NCBI GenBank assembly: GCA_951801655.1
Contig: CATONV010000008.1
Span: forward strand, 1-55,251
From: an uncultured Oscillospiraceae bacterium
Lineage (GTDB): Bacteria > Bacillota > Clostridia > Oscillospirales > Oscillospiraceae
DNA length: 55,251 nt
Reading direction: 5' to 3'
This document shows, one piece after another, positions 42,597 to 51,150 of the stretch; the stretch's first letter is position 1; each line of letters starts with the position of its first letter. The position numbers were made by a program, and so were the translations under genes. The notes below the pieces were generated by a model. That model was given only the letters and a program-made list of their open reading frames with translations. It was not told the DNA's origin and searched no databases.

Positions 42597-45266
42597 ATGA
42601 CGGAAACGCAAGCGCACATCCGGGTGCTGTTCCAGCAGGCCCAGCCGGAACTGTTGCTACGGACAATCCAGGACAGGTCGTCCGAGAGGCATCTTCCCCT
42701 TCTCAGCGCCCAGGGCCTCTCCCAGGAGGGCTATCTTCACTGTGCCCGGGCGGCCATGCTGGAACGCTCCGAGGACGAACTGTCTCAGTTCTACTATGAC
42801 TTGGCGGACTATCTGCGCACCAGGCCGACTGGCGGTATTTTCTCCCTACTGGGCATATACTCTGAGGGGATTCTTCGATTTTCCGCCGGAGTGCCCCGTT
42901 GCAGGATGGAAAAACTTCTGGACTGGCGGGAGCTGTCTCTGGAGCTGGGCCAGGACCTGTTCACCTGTGCTGGGCTGGCCTGGGAGGACTGCCGCGAGGG
43001 GTGCAGGACCACCAATTTCTGCTGGCCAACCGCCATCCGCATCGACTGTGCCGAGCTGTACGACATGTTATCCCGGCAGCTGTCGGAAAACCACTACCAC
43101 CTCAACGGTTCTACCCAGTGCTTCCCGCTGTCCTGGGCCTTTCTGATGAACCATCCGTCCAAAATCGCCCAGTATTTTTCCGACAGTAAATTTAATGAAA
43201 ATCTGCGGCAGGGCGCCCATTTCGGCCCCGGCGACAATGTAATGCCCTGGAAAGACCGGGTACTCTGCGCCGCCTGGCTGAGGACCTGTCTCTTTCAGTG
43301 TATCCGTGACCCAAATTATATTGCCAAATGCAGGCTGGACCGTTTTTTGGACTCCCTCGCCCCATTGAGAAATACCCAGCAGCAGGTGGAGAGTCTGCGC
43401 TTTCTCTATGGCGCACAGTTCGAGCAGCCGGACGGGCTGACCAAATGCCTGGACTACGCCATCCCCACCGACGTGGAACTGGAGTGCCGCTATGCCACTC
43501 GACTCCTGGCCGGGGAACGCCGTCTTCTCTACGACTGCTTTAAGGTCTGTTATAGTACAAAAGGACTTACCTCAGAAGGGCAGCATGTGTTTCAAAACCT
43601 TTTCTATCTCTATCTTTTGATCAAGATACAATTCCGCCGTGAGCTCATCCAGAGTAACCAACGCTATGGATTCCGCAATTTTTCTGAGTATCAGGACCGC
43701 AAGGCCCATGTCTGGGGCGACTTCCCTGAATACTGGAGCGAGTCCTACCGGCTGTCCATCTCGGCGGTACTGGATGTTCCTGTCCACTCTTTGGAAATGC
43801 GGGTCATGACCGGCTTTAACGCCGACCAGCTGAAGCAAAACATCCTGTTGCCAGATCGGTATTCCTATTTCCATCTGCTCCAGCTGAAGGGGGGCGCAGA
43901 GCGGCTGGAGCCAGGCAGTACCAGCCGCTTTCACACATACGCCCAGGAGCAGGATAGCCACTTTTTTGTTCTGCACTTTGCCAAGTCGCCGCTGGAACGG
44001 ATATCGGAGGAGGATTTCTCAGATTTTCTCCCAAAGGCACGCTACCACCCCCTGCGGACCTCAGTGGAGAAGCAGGCCAAGACCATCGCCCGCTCCATGG
44101 AGAGTGCGGGCTACCTGTGCAGCCGTGTCCGCGGGATTGACGCCGCCTCCCACGAGGTTGGCTGCCGTCCTGAAGTCTTCGCTACCGCGTTTCGCTTTCT
44201 CCGGAACTTCTCCCCGACCGGCCCGGCCCTGTTCCCCCGCTTCTGGCCCCTTCTTGGTGTAACCTACCACGCGGGGGAAGATTTTCTGGACATCGCGGAC
44301 GGACTGCGAGCCATTGACGAGGCCATCTGTTTTCTGGACCTGCGCTGCGGAGATCGAATCGGCCATGGCCTGGCCCTGGGCATCTCCCCCCGGGACTACT
44401 TCCGTCTCAAGCAGATGCGCATGATCCTGCCCGCCCAGGACCTGCTGGACAACCTGGTCTGGCTACTGTTCCGCAGTCTGGAGTGGGACATCTCCATGTC
44501 TCATATGCTCCGCGTCCAGCTGGAGCAGCGGGCCGAGGAGCTGTTTCGGCGGCTGTACTGGAAAAATACCCCCGATGCCACCCTGCGGGACTATTTCCAC
44601 AGCTGGCTTCTGCGTGGAGACGACCCCTCCCCTCTGAGCTGGCCCTCGGAGGAGCCTCCCAAACGGGCGGACGCCCGCTCTCAATTTCTCCGCTATCCCA
44701 AATTCAGGGAGCGCGTCCGGCGTCCTGACGAACCGGACCTGACGCTGTTGCGGCGTGATCGCCACGTCCGGCAGCTGCTGTACCGCTACCAGTTCGGCCG
44801 GGAAGAGCGCCTGGCCAGTCAGGCCCCGGAGAGCTTTCTCATTACGCCGGCCTATGTCGAGCTGATCGTTCAGTTTCAGGAGCAGATGATGCGGCGGCTG
44901 ATGGACCTGGGTATCTGCATCGAATGCAATCCCTCCTCCAACGTCCTGATCGGCACATTCCGCAAATATGAGAAGCACCCCATCTTCCGCTTTAACAGCT
45001 TTGGGCTCCAGGTCCCGGAGCACAAAGACGGCAACATCCAGCTGCGGGTCTCCATCAACACCGACGATCAGGGAATCTTTGACACCTCTCTGGAGAATGA
45101 GTACGCGCTGCTCTACTGCGGTATGTGCGCCCGTCGGGACGAGGCGGGCAATCCGGTTTTCAGTCAGGACGCCGTCTACGGCTATCTGGACCACGTGCGT
45201 GCCATGGGCAACGGGATGGTCTTCCCCAAGGCCCAGCTTCAGTATCTGTCCCGGCTGTACGACTGA
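42597..45266 (+). CDS. rdrB: RADAR adenosine deaminase RdrB-like
   Basis: An 889-residue, highly divergent member of the adenosine deaminase superfamily. All metal and catalytic motifs can be placed: HYHLNGS (H166 and H168), HAGED (H558, E561), RIGHG (H590) and NTDD (D823-D824); ECNPSSN before it is another family motif. A long insert separates the first two. In RADAR, RdrB deaminates adenosine (in RNA or nucleotide pools) to inosine during phage infection, assembled with RdrA. The active site looks intact. It overlaps nothing; a membrane protein gene follows after 14 bases. Confidence 0.87.
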   Translation: MTETQAHIRVLFQQAQPELLLRTIQDRSSERHLPLLSAQGLSQEGYLHCARAAMLERSEDELSQFYYDLADYLRTRPTGGIFSLLGIYSEGILRFSAGVPRCRMEKLLDWRELSLELGQDLFTCAGLAWEDCREGCRTTNFCWPTAIRIDCAELYDMLSRQLSENHYHLNGSTQCFPLSWAFLMNHPSKIAQYFSDSKFNENLRQGAHFGPGDNVMPWKDRVLCAAWLRTCLFQCIRDPNYIAKCRLDRFLDSLAPLRNTQQQVESLRFLYGAQFEQPDGLTKCLDYAIPTDVELECRYATRLLAGERRLLYDCFKVCYSTKGLTSEGQHVFQNLFYLYLLIKIQFRRELIQSNQRYGFRNFSEYQDRKAHVWGDFPEYWSESYRLSISAVLDVPVHSLEMRVMTGFNADQLKQNILLPDRYSYFHLLQLKGGAERLEPGSTSRFHTYAQEQDSHFFVLHFAKSPLERISEEDFSDFLPKARYHPLRTSVEKQAKTIARSMESAGYLCSRVRGIDAASHEVGCRPEVFATAFRFLRNFSPTGPALFPRFWPLLGVTYHAGEDFLDIADGLRAIDEAICFLDLRCGDRIGHGLALGISPRDYFRLKQMRMILPAQDLLDNLVWLLFRSLEWDISMSHMLRVQLEQRAEELFRRLYWKNTPDATLRDYFHSWLLRGDDPSPLSWPSEEPPKRADARSQFLRYPKFRERVRRPDEPDLTLLRRDRHVRQLLYRYQFGREERLASQAPESFLITPAYVELIVQFQEQMMRRLMDLGICIECNPSSNVLIGTFRKYEKHPIFRFNSFGLQVPEHKDGNIQLRVSINTDDQGIFDTSLENEYALLYCGMCARRDEAGNPVFSQDAVYGYLDHVRAMGNGMVFPKAQLQYLSRLYD

Positions 45267-45280
45267 TTCAGGAGGACACT

Positions 45281-45889
45281 ATGGGCGATTTTATCAAAGA
45301 CCTGAATATCATCGATTTTCTTGGGATGCTGCTGCCCGGCAGCCTGTACGTGATGGCGGCCAGGGATATGCTCCCTGTGGAAGAGCTGATGGGTTACTTC
45401 GGCGAAAACCCCGGAACCGCCCCCCGGATTACGCTGCTGATCGTGGCAGGTTATGTGATTGGGATGATCTTTCACGAGGTGGGCGATCTGCTGGAAAAGC
45501 TGCTGTGGATCTGCCCTCTCTTTGATCCCAGGACCTATGCTGCGGAACAGACCACTCTGGTCAGACAGGTGCGCGACCAGATCTCCGTCAGCCAGGGGGA
45601 CCCTCTGGAGTACATCCGCAAACGGGACCGAATCTTTCTCTCGGCGGTGGAGGGCAAAACAGACCTGCGCAAACGCAACCTCTTTGAGGGCTTTCGCACC
45701 ATGGCCCGCAATCTTCTGCTGGTCCTGCTCATGCTGCTCCTCTACCCGGGACTCTCTTTTCAGGAGAGGTGGCAGTCCGTTCTCTACACCGTGGCCTGTG
45801 TGATCCTCTTCCTGCGCTACTACCACTACTCTTTGCTCAAGTATAAATACAGCTACGAGGACCACCTGAACGAGGAGCAGGTCCGCTGA
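45281..45889 (+). CDS. small membrane protein, RADAR accessory candidate
   Basis: A 202-residue protein with two N-terminal helices (about 10-30 and 46-66), a charged cytosolic middle (70-145, RKRDRIFLSAVEGKTDLRKRNLF) and two C-terminal helices (about 148-166 and 172-190). Known RADAR loci often carry a third, membrane-spanning subunit of SLATT or Csx27 type; position and topology fit such a role, though I cannot place it in either family. The ATG at 45281 follows CAGGAGG. Confidence 0.75.
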   Translation: MGDFIKDLNIIDFLGMLLPGSLYVMAARDMLPVEELMGYFGENPGTAPRITLLIVAGYVIGMIFHEVGDLLEKLLWICPLFDPRTYAAEQTTLVRQVRDQISVSQGDPLEYIRKRDRIFLSAVEGKTDLRKRNLFEGFRTMARNLLLVLLMLLLYPGLSFQERWQSVLYTVACVILFLRYYHYSLLKYKYSYEDHLNEEQVR

Positions 45890-45921
45890 AATCCCACACC
45901 AGAAAAGAGGGAACGCCTTTG

Positions 45922-47724
45922 ATGACCTGCGTCCGCCGACTCCGGGCGGTCCGGCCGCTGCGCTGGGCCGGCTGGGCCAGTTTATGCCTTTTTCCCCTAT
46001 ATTGCTGTCTGGTCTTGGAGTACTACAATGCCGGTCGGCTGGAGTCTTTGCTCACCTTCTGGCAGAAGCACACGCTCCCCTCTCTGTTCGGAGTGCTGGT
46101 ATGCTGTGTTCTGTTTTCGATCGTCCTTCTCCTCTTCGGTCGGGCAGCGCCGGCCTGCGGCGTAGTGGGCAGCCTGTCCATTCTGCTGGCCTTCATCAAC
46201 TACATGAAGCTGGCCCTAAACGGAGACCATTTTTTCCCCAAGGATGTTCTCATGGCCGGCAAGGCAGGTTCTCTCCTCTCCTTTCTCAGCGGCGGGCTCC
46301 CAAAGTACATGGTCCCCGCCATTCTCCTGTTGGTATTCTGGTGCGCCGTCCTGGCGGTGTTGGGCCTGCGCCTGCCCATCCCCCAGACTGAGAGGCTGTT
46401 TTTTGCCGCCTCCGCCGCGTCGCTGTGCGCTGTTTTCTGCTCCGGACAGGCCCGGATGACCGACCTGCTGGAGAGGTTCACCATCCACACCGAATTTACC
46501 ATGCTCCAGAGTCTGAACTATGAGGAAAACGGATTTATCGGCGCCTTTGCCCTCAACCTGAACAGTATGGGTCTCCAGCAGCCCAGAGGGTACTCCCAAG
46601 AGTATGTAAATCAGCTGCTGGCCGGCTATGAGTGGACAAAGGCTGCCGGGGAAGCTTTCGATGTCATTCTTGTCCTCAGTGAGAGCTTCTGGGATCTGAG
46701 GGAGCTGCCCGGTCTCTCCTTCAGCCAAAATCCCTTGCCCCGCTACGATGAGCTGCTCAGCCGGGACAACTGCTACAGCGGTTCTCTGTTCACCAACGCC
46801 ATCGGCGGCGGGACGGTGCGTCCGGAATTTGAGATTCTCACCGGCCTATCTACTGAGACTCTGCCCAGCGGCGCTACTCCCTACGAGTACGTAGACCATC
46901 CCCTGGAGAGCTACGTGTCCAACTACAGGGACGCCGGCTACCGCACATTGGCCATGCACCCCTACGACCCCAGCTTCTACACCCGGAAAACCGCCTACCC
47001 CTTTCTGGGCTTCGACGATTTCTACGGCTGGGACGAGCTGGATCAGATGGGAGAACTCACCTACAAGCGGGGCTACACCACAGACCAGTCCTTTGAAGTT
47101 CTCATCGAGCAGGCACTGGACCAGTCGGAACAGCCCACCTTCCTCTTTGCCATCACCATGCAAAATCACCAGCCCTTCAACCCGCTGCCCCAGGAGGAAA
47201 TCACCCTGACGGTTACTTCGGACAGGCTGTCACAGGCAAATCTGGACGCGGTGACCACCTACGCTCAGGGTCTCTGCGACGCCGACCAAATGCTGGGAAC
47301 ACTGGCCGACTATGTGGACAGCCGGGAGAGGCCCACTTTGCTGATCTTCTTCGGTGACCACAAGCCCACCCTGGGGGCAAATTATGCGTCCTACGATGAG
47401 AGCGGCTACTTCTCCGCCGCGGACAACTATAACTTCCAGGCCCGAAAAAAGATGTACTCTACCCCCTTCCTCTTCTACTCCAACCGGGAGCTTGACCCCG
47501 GCCTGTTCGCCCAGAACACCGGAAATGAGCTGTCCAGCTACTACCTGCTGGATGTTGCAGCCCTGTGTACCGGCTTTCAGCGCACCCCCTATATGAATCT
47601 GCTGTTGGACTGCTATGAGGTCGCCCCCTTCTATAATGAGAGGCTTGTGATGGACATGACCTCCGAACTCTGGGAGTCCGTCCGAGCCCGGCACTGCGTC
47701 ACCTATGAAAGGCTTCACGGATAA
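45922..47724 (+). CDS. LTA synthase-like sulfatase-fold membrane protein
   Basis: A 600-residue protein with about five membrane helices in residues 15-185 and an extracellular sulfatase-type domain (about 230-590). Marks of the lipoteichoic acid synthase / phosphoglycerol transferase family: ILVLSESFWD with a metal-binding glutamate, GGGTVRPEFEILTG with the nucleophilic threonine, and FFGDHKP with the Asp-His metal ligands. It transfers glycerol phosphate or a similar group to a membrane or wall polymer. It follows the membrane protein by 32 bases and ends at the first strong terminator of the island, so it may be part of the same transcript. Confidence 0.88.
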   Translation: MTCVRRLRAVRPLRWAGWASLCLFPLYCCLVLEYYNAGRLESLLTFWQKHTLPSLFGVLVCCVLFSIVLLLFGRAAPACGVVGSLSILLAFINYMKLALNGDHFFPKDVLMAGKAGSLLSFLSGGLPKYMVPAILLLVFWCAVLAVLGLRLPIPQTERLFFAASAASLCAVFCSGQARMTDLLERFTIHTEFTMLQSLNYEENGFIGAFALNLNSMGLQQPRGYSQEYVNQLLAGYEWTKAAGEAFDVILVLSESFWDLRELPGLSFSQNPLPRYDELLSRDNCYSGSLFTNAIGGGTVRPEFEILTGLSTETLPSGATPYEYVDHPLESYVSNYRDAGYRTLAMHPYDPSFYTRKTAYPFLGFDDFYGWDELDQMGELTYKRGYTTDQSFEVLIEQALDQSEQPTFLFAITMQNHQPFNPLPQEEITLTVTSDRLSQANLDAVTTYAQGLCDADQMLGTLADYVDSRERPTLLIFFGDHKPTLGANYASYDESGYFSAADNYNFQARKKMYSTPFLFYSNRELDPGLFAQNTGNELSSYYLLDVAALCTGFQRTPYMNLLLDCYEVAPFYNERLVMDMTSELWESVRARHCVTYERLHG

Positions 47725-47726
47725 AG

Positions 47727-47761
47727 GCAAAGGAGAGACCCCGGCAGGGTCTCTCCTTTGC
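47727..47761. terminator. bidirectional terminator at the island's right edge
   Basis: Perfect 15-base stem (47727-47741 with 47747-47761), CGGCA loop, with TTTAT on both strands. It separates the sulfatase gene from the convergent radical SAM gene. Confidence 0.92.
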
Positions 47762-47762
47762 T

Positions 47763-48617
47763 TTATACTCTGAACCGGCTGGCAAAGCCGCATCGGCGGC
47801 ACAGTGCCTCTCGGGCGTTCCTCTGGGAAAAGCCGTTGTAAATCGCCTGGGCCCGGGGACTGTTTAAAATTTCCTCCAGCGTCTGGTTATAGAGGTTTCC
47901 CAGAGGGACATCCCCCTCGTGGTCCAGACAGCAGGGCACCACTGTCCCGTCCCACAGCACCCCCACCTGGTCCCGCAGACCATAGCAGAAGCAGTGCCCG
48001 TCCCCTTCCGGTGCGGACAGGTCAGGCCAGTTGAATTTTTCCCCCCACTCCAGATAAATGCCCGGGATCAGGGTGGTTCCGCGGCGCCCCTCCCGCCATG
48101 GCCCGGGAAAAGCCGCCTCCAGCGCAGCTAGGATTTCCCCGTTGCGCCGCCTGGCGCCCCGCGTGTCTGCGCCGTCTAAATTCCAAAGCCGGAGGGCACA
48201 TTTCTTCCCCGCGTCGCAGGCCCTTCGGGCAAAGCCAATACAACTCTCCAGATAGTTCTCCAGGCCCTCTCTCTCGTTGCCCTCAAAGGAGTGCAGGGAA
48301 ATACTCACCTTTTCCACCGCCGGACTGGCACAGAGACTCTCTTCCCACCGGTCCAGCAGGGTGCCGTTGCTGGTGATTATCACCCGGAAGCCCAGATCCG
48401 CCCCGCAGGCCAAAATGTCCTCCAGCCGGGGATGGAGCAGCGGCTCACCCATCAGATGGAGGTACAGGTACTCCGTGTGAGGGCGCAGCCGCCCTGCCAG
48501 CGTCCGAAATTCCTCTGGAGTCAGAAAACCCGGCTCTCTCCTGGTTCCAGGGCAGAACTCACAGCACAAATTGCACACGTTTGTAATCTCCAAATAGGCT
48601 TTTCTCAGCCGCCGCAT
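47763..48617 (-). CDS. radical SAM/SPASM protein
   Basis: A 284-residue iron-sulfur enzyme. The radical SAM cluster is CNLCCEFC (residues 14-21), followed by LHLMGEPLLHP and IITSNGTLLD; the C-terminal SPASM-like part has WDGTVVPCCLDHEGDVPLGN and CRRCGF. Such short members modify peptides or act in cofactor or sugar pathways. No small precursor peptide gene was seen next to it. The ATG at 48617 has AGGAG very close; a longer frame to 48863 lacks homology to the family. Confidence 0.85.
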   Translation of the reverse strand: MRRLRKAYLEITNVCNLCCEFCPGTRREPGFLTPEEFRTLAGRLRPHTEYLYLHLMGEPLLHPRLEDILACGADLGFRVIITSNGTLLDRWEESLCASPAVEKVSISLHSFEGNEREGLENYLESCIGFARRACDAGKKCALRLWNLDGADTRGARRRNGEILAALEAAFPGPWREGRRGTTLIPGIYLEWGEKFNWPDLSAPEGDGHCFCYGLRDQVGVLWDGTVVPCCLDHEGDVPLGNLYNQTLEEILNSPRAQAIYNGFSQRNAREALCRRCGFASRFRV

Positions 48618-48726
48618 TCTCCTGTCACTCCCTGCATGCCTCTTTTCCCCGCTTCCGCAGAAGGCTTTTAACCTGTTTTCGTAACCAAAGATTCTCTGTT
48701 CACTATACCACAGTCGGAGGTTCGAG

Positions 48727-49224
48727 TCAACGGTAGGCACCCAGGATGTGAAGAAAGCGCGACTCCCGGACGGGGTAGGTGGACAGGGGACGGTAGTCAG
48801 CATTCTCAGAGTGGGCGGCCACCAGGATATTGTCCGGGGCGGGCGTACTGCCCACCGACACAATCACAGGATTGTGGACAAACGGCCCTGGAACAAAACG
48901 AATCTGAACAAAATCGCCGGGGCAAACCTGTTCCAAAGGGACCTCCTCCGCCACCGGGCCAGGGCTCTCTTTTTTCCGGGTGAGGAAATTATAAAAATAG
49001 GGCACTCCCGTCCAGGCGGGGGCACGGCTGTACTGGCTGCTGTAGTACCAGCCGAAGGTGGGCGTATAGTTCATCACCCCGGTTCCCGCGTAGAGACACT
49101 GGGAGGCGAAGTTGGTGCAGTCGCCTCCCAGCTCGTCAAAGTTGTAAAAATTGGGGTTCCGATGGTAGGCCCAGCGGTGGGCGTAGTCCACCGCCGCCTG
49201 GCGGTCATAGGGGCACAGCGTCAT
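48727..49224 (-). CDS. amidase-domain (Amidase_6) protein
   Basis: A 165-residue protein of the putative amidase type found in Clostridia. Marks: AAVDYAHRWAYHRNPNFYNFD, then GGDCTNFASQCLYAG with the presumed catalytic cysteine, and later histidines (AHSENADY). The domain is thought to cut peptide or wall amide bonds. No signal peptide is visible. AAGGAGG precedes the start at eight bases. Confidence 0.88.
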   Translation of the reverse strand: MTLCPYDRQAAVDYAHRWAYHRNPNFYNFDELGGDCTNFASQCLYAGTGVMNYTPTFGWYYSSQYSRAPAWTGVPYFYNFLTRKKESPGPVAEEVPLEQVCPGDFVQIRFVPGPFVHNPVIVSVGSTPAPDNILVAAHSENADYRPLSTYPVRESRFLHILGAYR

Positions 49225-49278
49225 AGGGAAAACCTCCTTTTCCCCTATGCTATGCGGGTGGACCAGGAAAAGTGCTTG

Positions 49279-50058
49279 TCACCTCGGCGCCCACTGAATC
49301 ACATCTCTGACCCAGCCCCACATACGGGGAAACTCTGCCTTGACCAGCATCCAGATTTCCTCTGTCGTGTACCCGCTTCCCGGAAAGAAAGCAAACCAGC
49401 CGGAGGCTTCCTTGGTCCCGACCGCAATGTGCCCGTAGGCGGAACCGCCGATGGCCAGCCCACTGGACCAAGCCCCGCCGCCGATGGCCAGATAGTTGGA
49501 GAATGCGCCGCCCCCCATTGCCAACCACTGTCCCACGGCGCAGCCGCCCACCGCAAAGCCGCCTACCGCCATTCCCCCCAGGGCCAGCAGTCCCAGGCTG
49601 AATCCTCCGAAGGCCAGAAGCAGTCCCAGCGCAACGCCGCCCAGGGAGATCAAACCCAGAGAGCAGCCGCCGATGGCTATCAAACCCACAGCGCAGTTGC
49701 CGATGGCAATAATCCCTTTGGCCAGCTGAGGACCGAAGCCCAGACGGATGTGGATCAGTGGCAGGCCAAACACCTTTATATGACTGATATATTCATAGTA
49801 TACGCCCAGGGACTTCATCTCTGAAAAAGTCTGGCGATACGAGGAAGCCACCTCTTCTTCCCTCTCCAGGCCTACCAGACGGTCGATCGACATGTTGAAG
49901 AGTTTGGCCAGCTCCACCAGCTTCTCCAGCTCCGGGGTACTCTGGCCCATTTCCCACTTGGATACCGTCTGACGGGTGACGCCGATCTGACTGCCCAGCT
50001 CCTCCTGGGACCAGCCCCGCTGCTTGCGCAGGGTCATTAAATGTTCCGCAAAGTTCAT
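49279..50058 (-). CDS. XRE regulator with glycine-rich hexapeptide-like repeats
   Basis: A 259-residue protein. Residues 4-58 are an XRE helix-turn-helix (EELGSQIGVTRQTVSKWEMG). Residues 105-225 consist of short repeats of the pattern AIGG-x-A-x-G (for example AIGNCAVG, ALGGMAVG, AIGGGAWS, AIGGSAYG), which may form a solenoid or membrane-associated hairpins. The ATG at 50058 follows AGGAGGG by six bases. A promoter lies at 50082-50111. Its targets are unknown. Confidence 0.85.
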   Translation of the reverse strand: MNFAEHLMTLRKQRGWSQEELGSQIGVTRQTVSKWEMGQSTPELEKLVELAKLFNMSIDRLVGLEREEEVASSYRQTFSEMKSLGVYYEYISHIKVFGLPLIHIRLGFGPQLAKGIIAIGNCAVGLIAIGGCSLGLISLGGVALGLLLAFGGFSLGLLALGGMAVGGFAVGGCAVGQWLAMGGGAFSNYLAIGGGAWSSGLAIGGSAYGHIAVGTKEASGWFAFFPGSGYTTEEIWMLVKAEFPRMWGWVRDVIQWAPR

Positions 50059-50081
50059 CAGGAACCCTCCTTTTCTCCCCC

Positions 50082-50111
50082 ACCATAGCAGATTTTTACC
50101 CGCCCCGTCAA
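50082..50111 (-). promoter_or_regulatory. promoter of the XRE gene
   Basis: On the minus strand TTGACG (50111-50106), 18-base spacer, TATGGT (50087-50082), 23 bases before the XRE start. Confidence 0.65.
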
Positions 50112-50154
50112 CCAAAAGCCCCTGGAAATTTGTCAACGAAAGTTAACATATGCC

Positions 50155-50189
50155 AAAACAGCCCTGCGGAATCTGTTCGCAGAGCTGTT
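50155..50189 (-). terminator. terminator of the AraC-type gene
   Basis: AACAGC + CTGCG (50157-50168) pair with CGCAG + GCTGTT (50178-50189) with one mismatch; on the minus strand it is followed by TTTT. It lies 20 bases after the AraC stop. Confidence 0.75.
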
Positions 50190-50190
50190 A

Positions 50191-50218
50191 GGTCAACAAA
50201 AACTAGATTTTATTTACC
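50191..50218. repeat. 28-bp dif-like dyad, copy 2
   Basis: The left arm GGTCAACAAAA is identical to that of copy 1 at 5033 (14 identical bases counting TTA before it), then a 6-base centre ACTAGA and a right arm TTTTATTTACC that matches copy 1 at 9 of 11 positions. The 11-6-11 layout is kept. It covers the last codons and stop of the AraC-type gene. Confidence 0.4.
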
Positions 50219-51064
50219 TCTTGCCTTCTGAATGGGCAGCCAGACCTGAAACTGCTGTTCCTCTGTACCTGGCGCACTGAGATAGACCTCCACATCCGGG
50301 GCCTGAGCCCACTCGTAGCCCGAATCGGGCAGCCATTCGGTCACGACCCGCTTTTGCAGCTCCTGGATGGCCATGGGCTGCTTGCTCTGGCCGGAAAACA
50401 CCGCCCAGGTGGCGGCGGGGACGGTCCACTCGTGCATTCCCGCCAGAACGGGCGCGTCGGAGGCCACGGCAATATAGTAGTAGCTCTCCTCTTCACTGTG
50501 ACAAGTACTTACGCCTAACACCCCTGGCATCTCGGGGACCATCAGAGGGATCAGTTCCCCGATTCTCTGCCCTGCCGTACTCCAGAACTGGGGCACAACT
50601 TGGAAGCTTTCCTCCACGTCCGCAGGCAGAGAAGTTCGGAGACCGACAATACGAAATGCGGCCTTTTTCACAATCTGATACTCCATTTCAGCGTCTCCTT
50701 TGAGCACAAATTTGAAGCGGATACGTGGAAAGGCTTTTAGCTTTACGCCGTCTTGTCTTGCCAGAGAGGGGGCCACACCGTGGATCGCCTGAAAAGCCCG
50801 GTTAAAGGCGGTGGGAGAGTCGTAGCCGTAGCGCAGCGCCACGTCCAACACCTTCTCTCCCTCCCGCAGATCGGCTGCCGCCCGGGTCATACGCCGGCGG
50901 CGGATGTACTCCTTCAGAGGGACACCGGCCAGGTAGGAGAACATCCTCTGAAAATGGTAGGCCGAGCAGCCGGCCAGCCGGCTCAGCTCCTCCAGACTGA
51001 TTGTCCCATCCAGATTTTTTTCCAGACAGTCCAGCGCCTCGTTCCAGTTCTTCAGCCAATCCAT
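50210..51064 (-). CDS. AraC-family regulator with GyrI-like domain
   Basis: A 284-residue regulator. The N-terminal AraC DNA-binding domain (1-105) has two helix-turn-helix motifs (SLEELSRLAGCSAYHFQRMFSYLAG and VLDVALRYGYDSPTAFNRAFQAIHG). The C-terminal part (about 130-284) is a GyrI-like small-molecule-binding domain ending in VEVYLSAPGTEEQQFQVWLPI. Such proteins often control multidrug or detoxification genes. The ATG at 51064 follows AAGGAG at about 10 bases. Confidence 0.92.
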   Translation of the reverse strand: MDWLKNWNEALDCLEKNLDGTISLEELSRLAGCSAYHFQRMFSYLAGVPLKEYIRRRRMTRAAADLREGEKVLDVALRYGYDSPTAFNRAFQAIHGVAPSLARQDGVKLKAFPRIRFKFVLKGDAEMEYQIVKKAAFRIVGLRTSLPADVEESFQVVPQFWSTAGQRIGELIPLMVPEMPGVLGVSTCHSEEESYYYIAVASDAPVLAGMHEWTVPAATWAVFSGQSKQPMAIQELQKRVVTEWLPDSGYEWAQAPDVEVYLSAPGTEEQQFQVWLPIQKARGK

Positions 51065-51150
51065 TCGTATCAACTCCTTGCCCTTATAGTATATCTCCTC
51101 TCCCCCGCCCCTTCCTCGCTTTTCAGGTGCGGAAAAAGGGAGTACCCTTC

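Noticed and set aside
36298-47761. CRISPR array or tRNA attachment site near the island
   Set aside because: No regularly spaced repeats and no tRNA-like fold were seen in or around the island.
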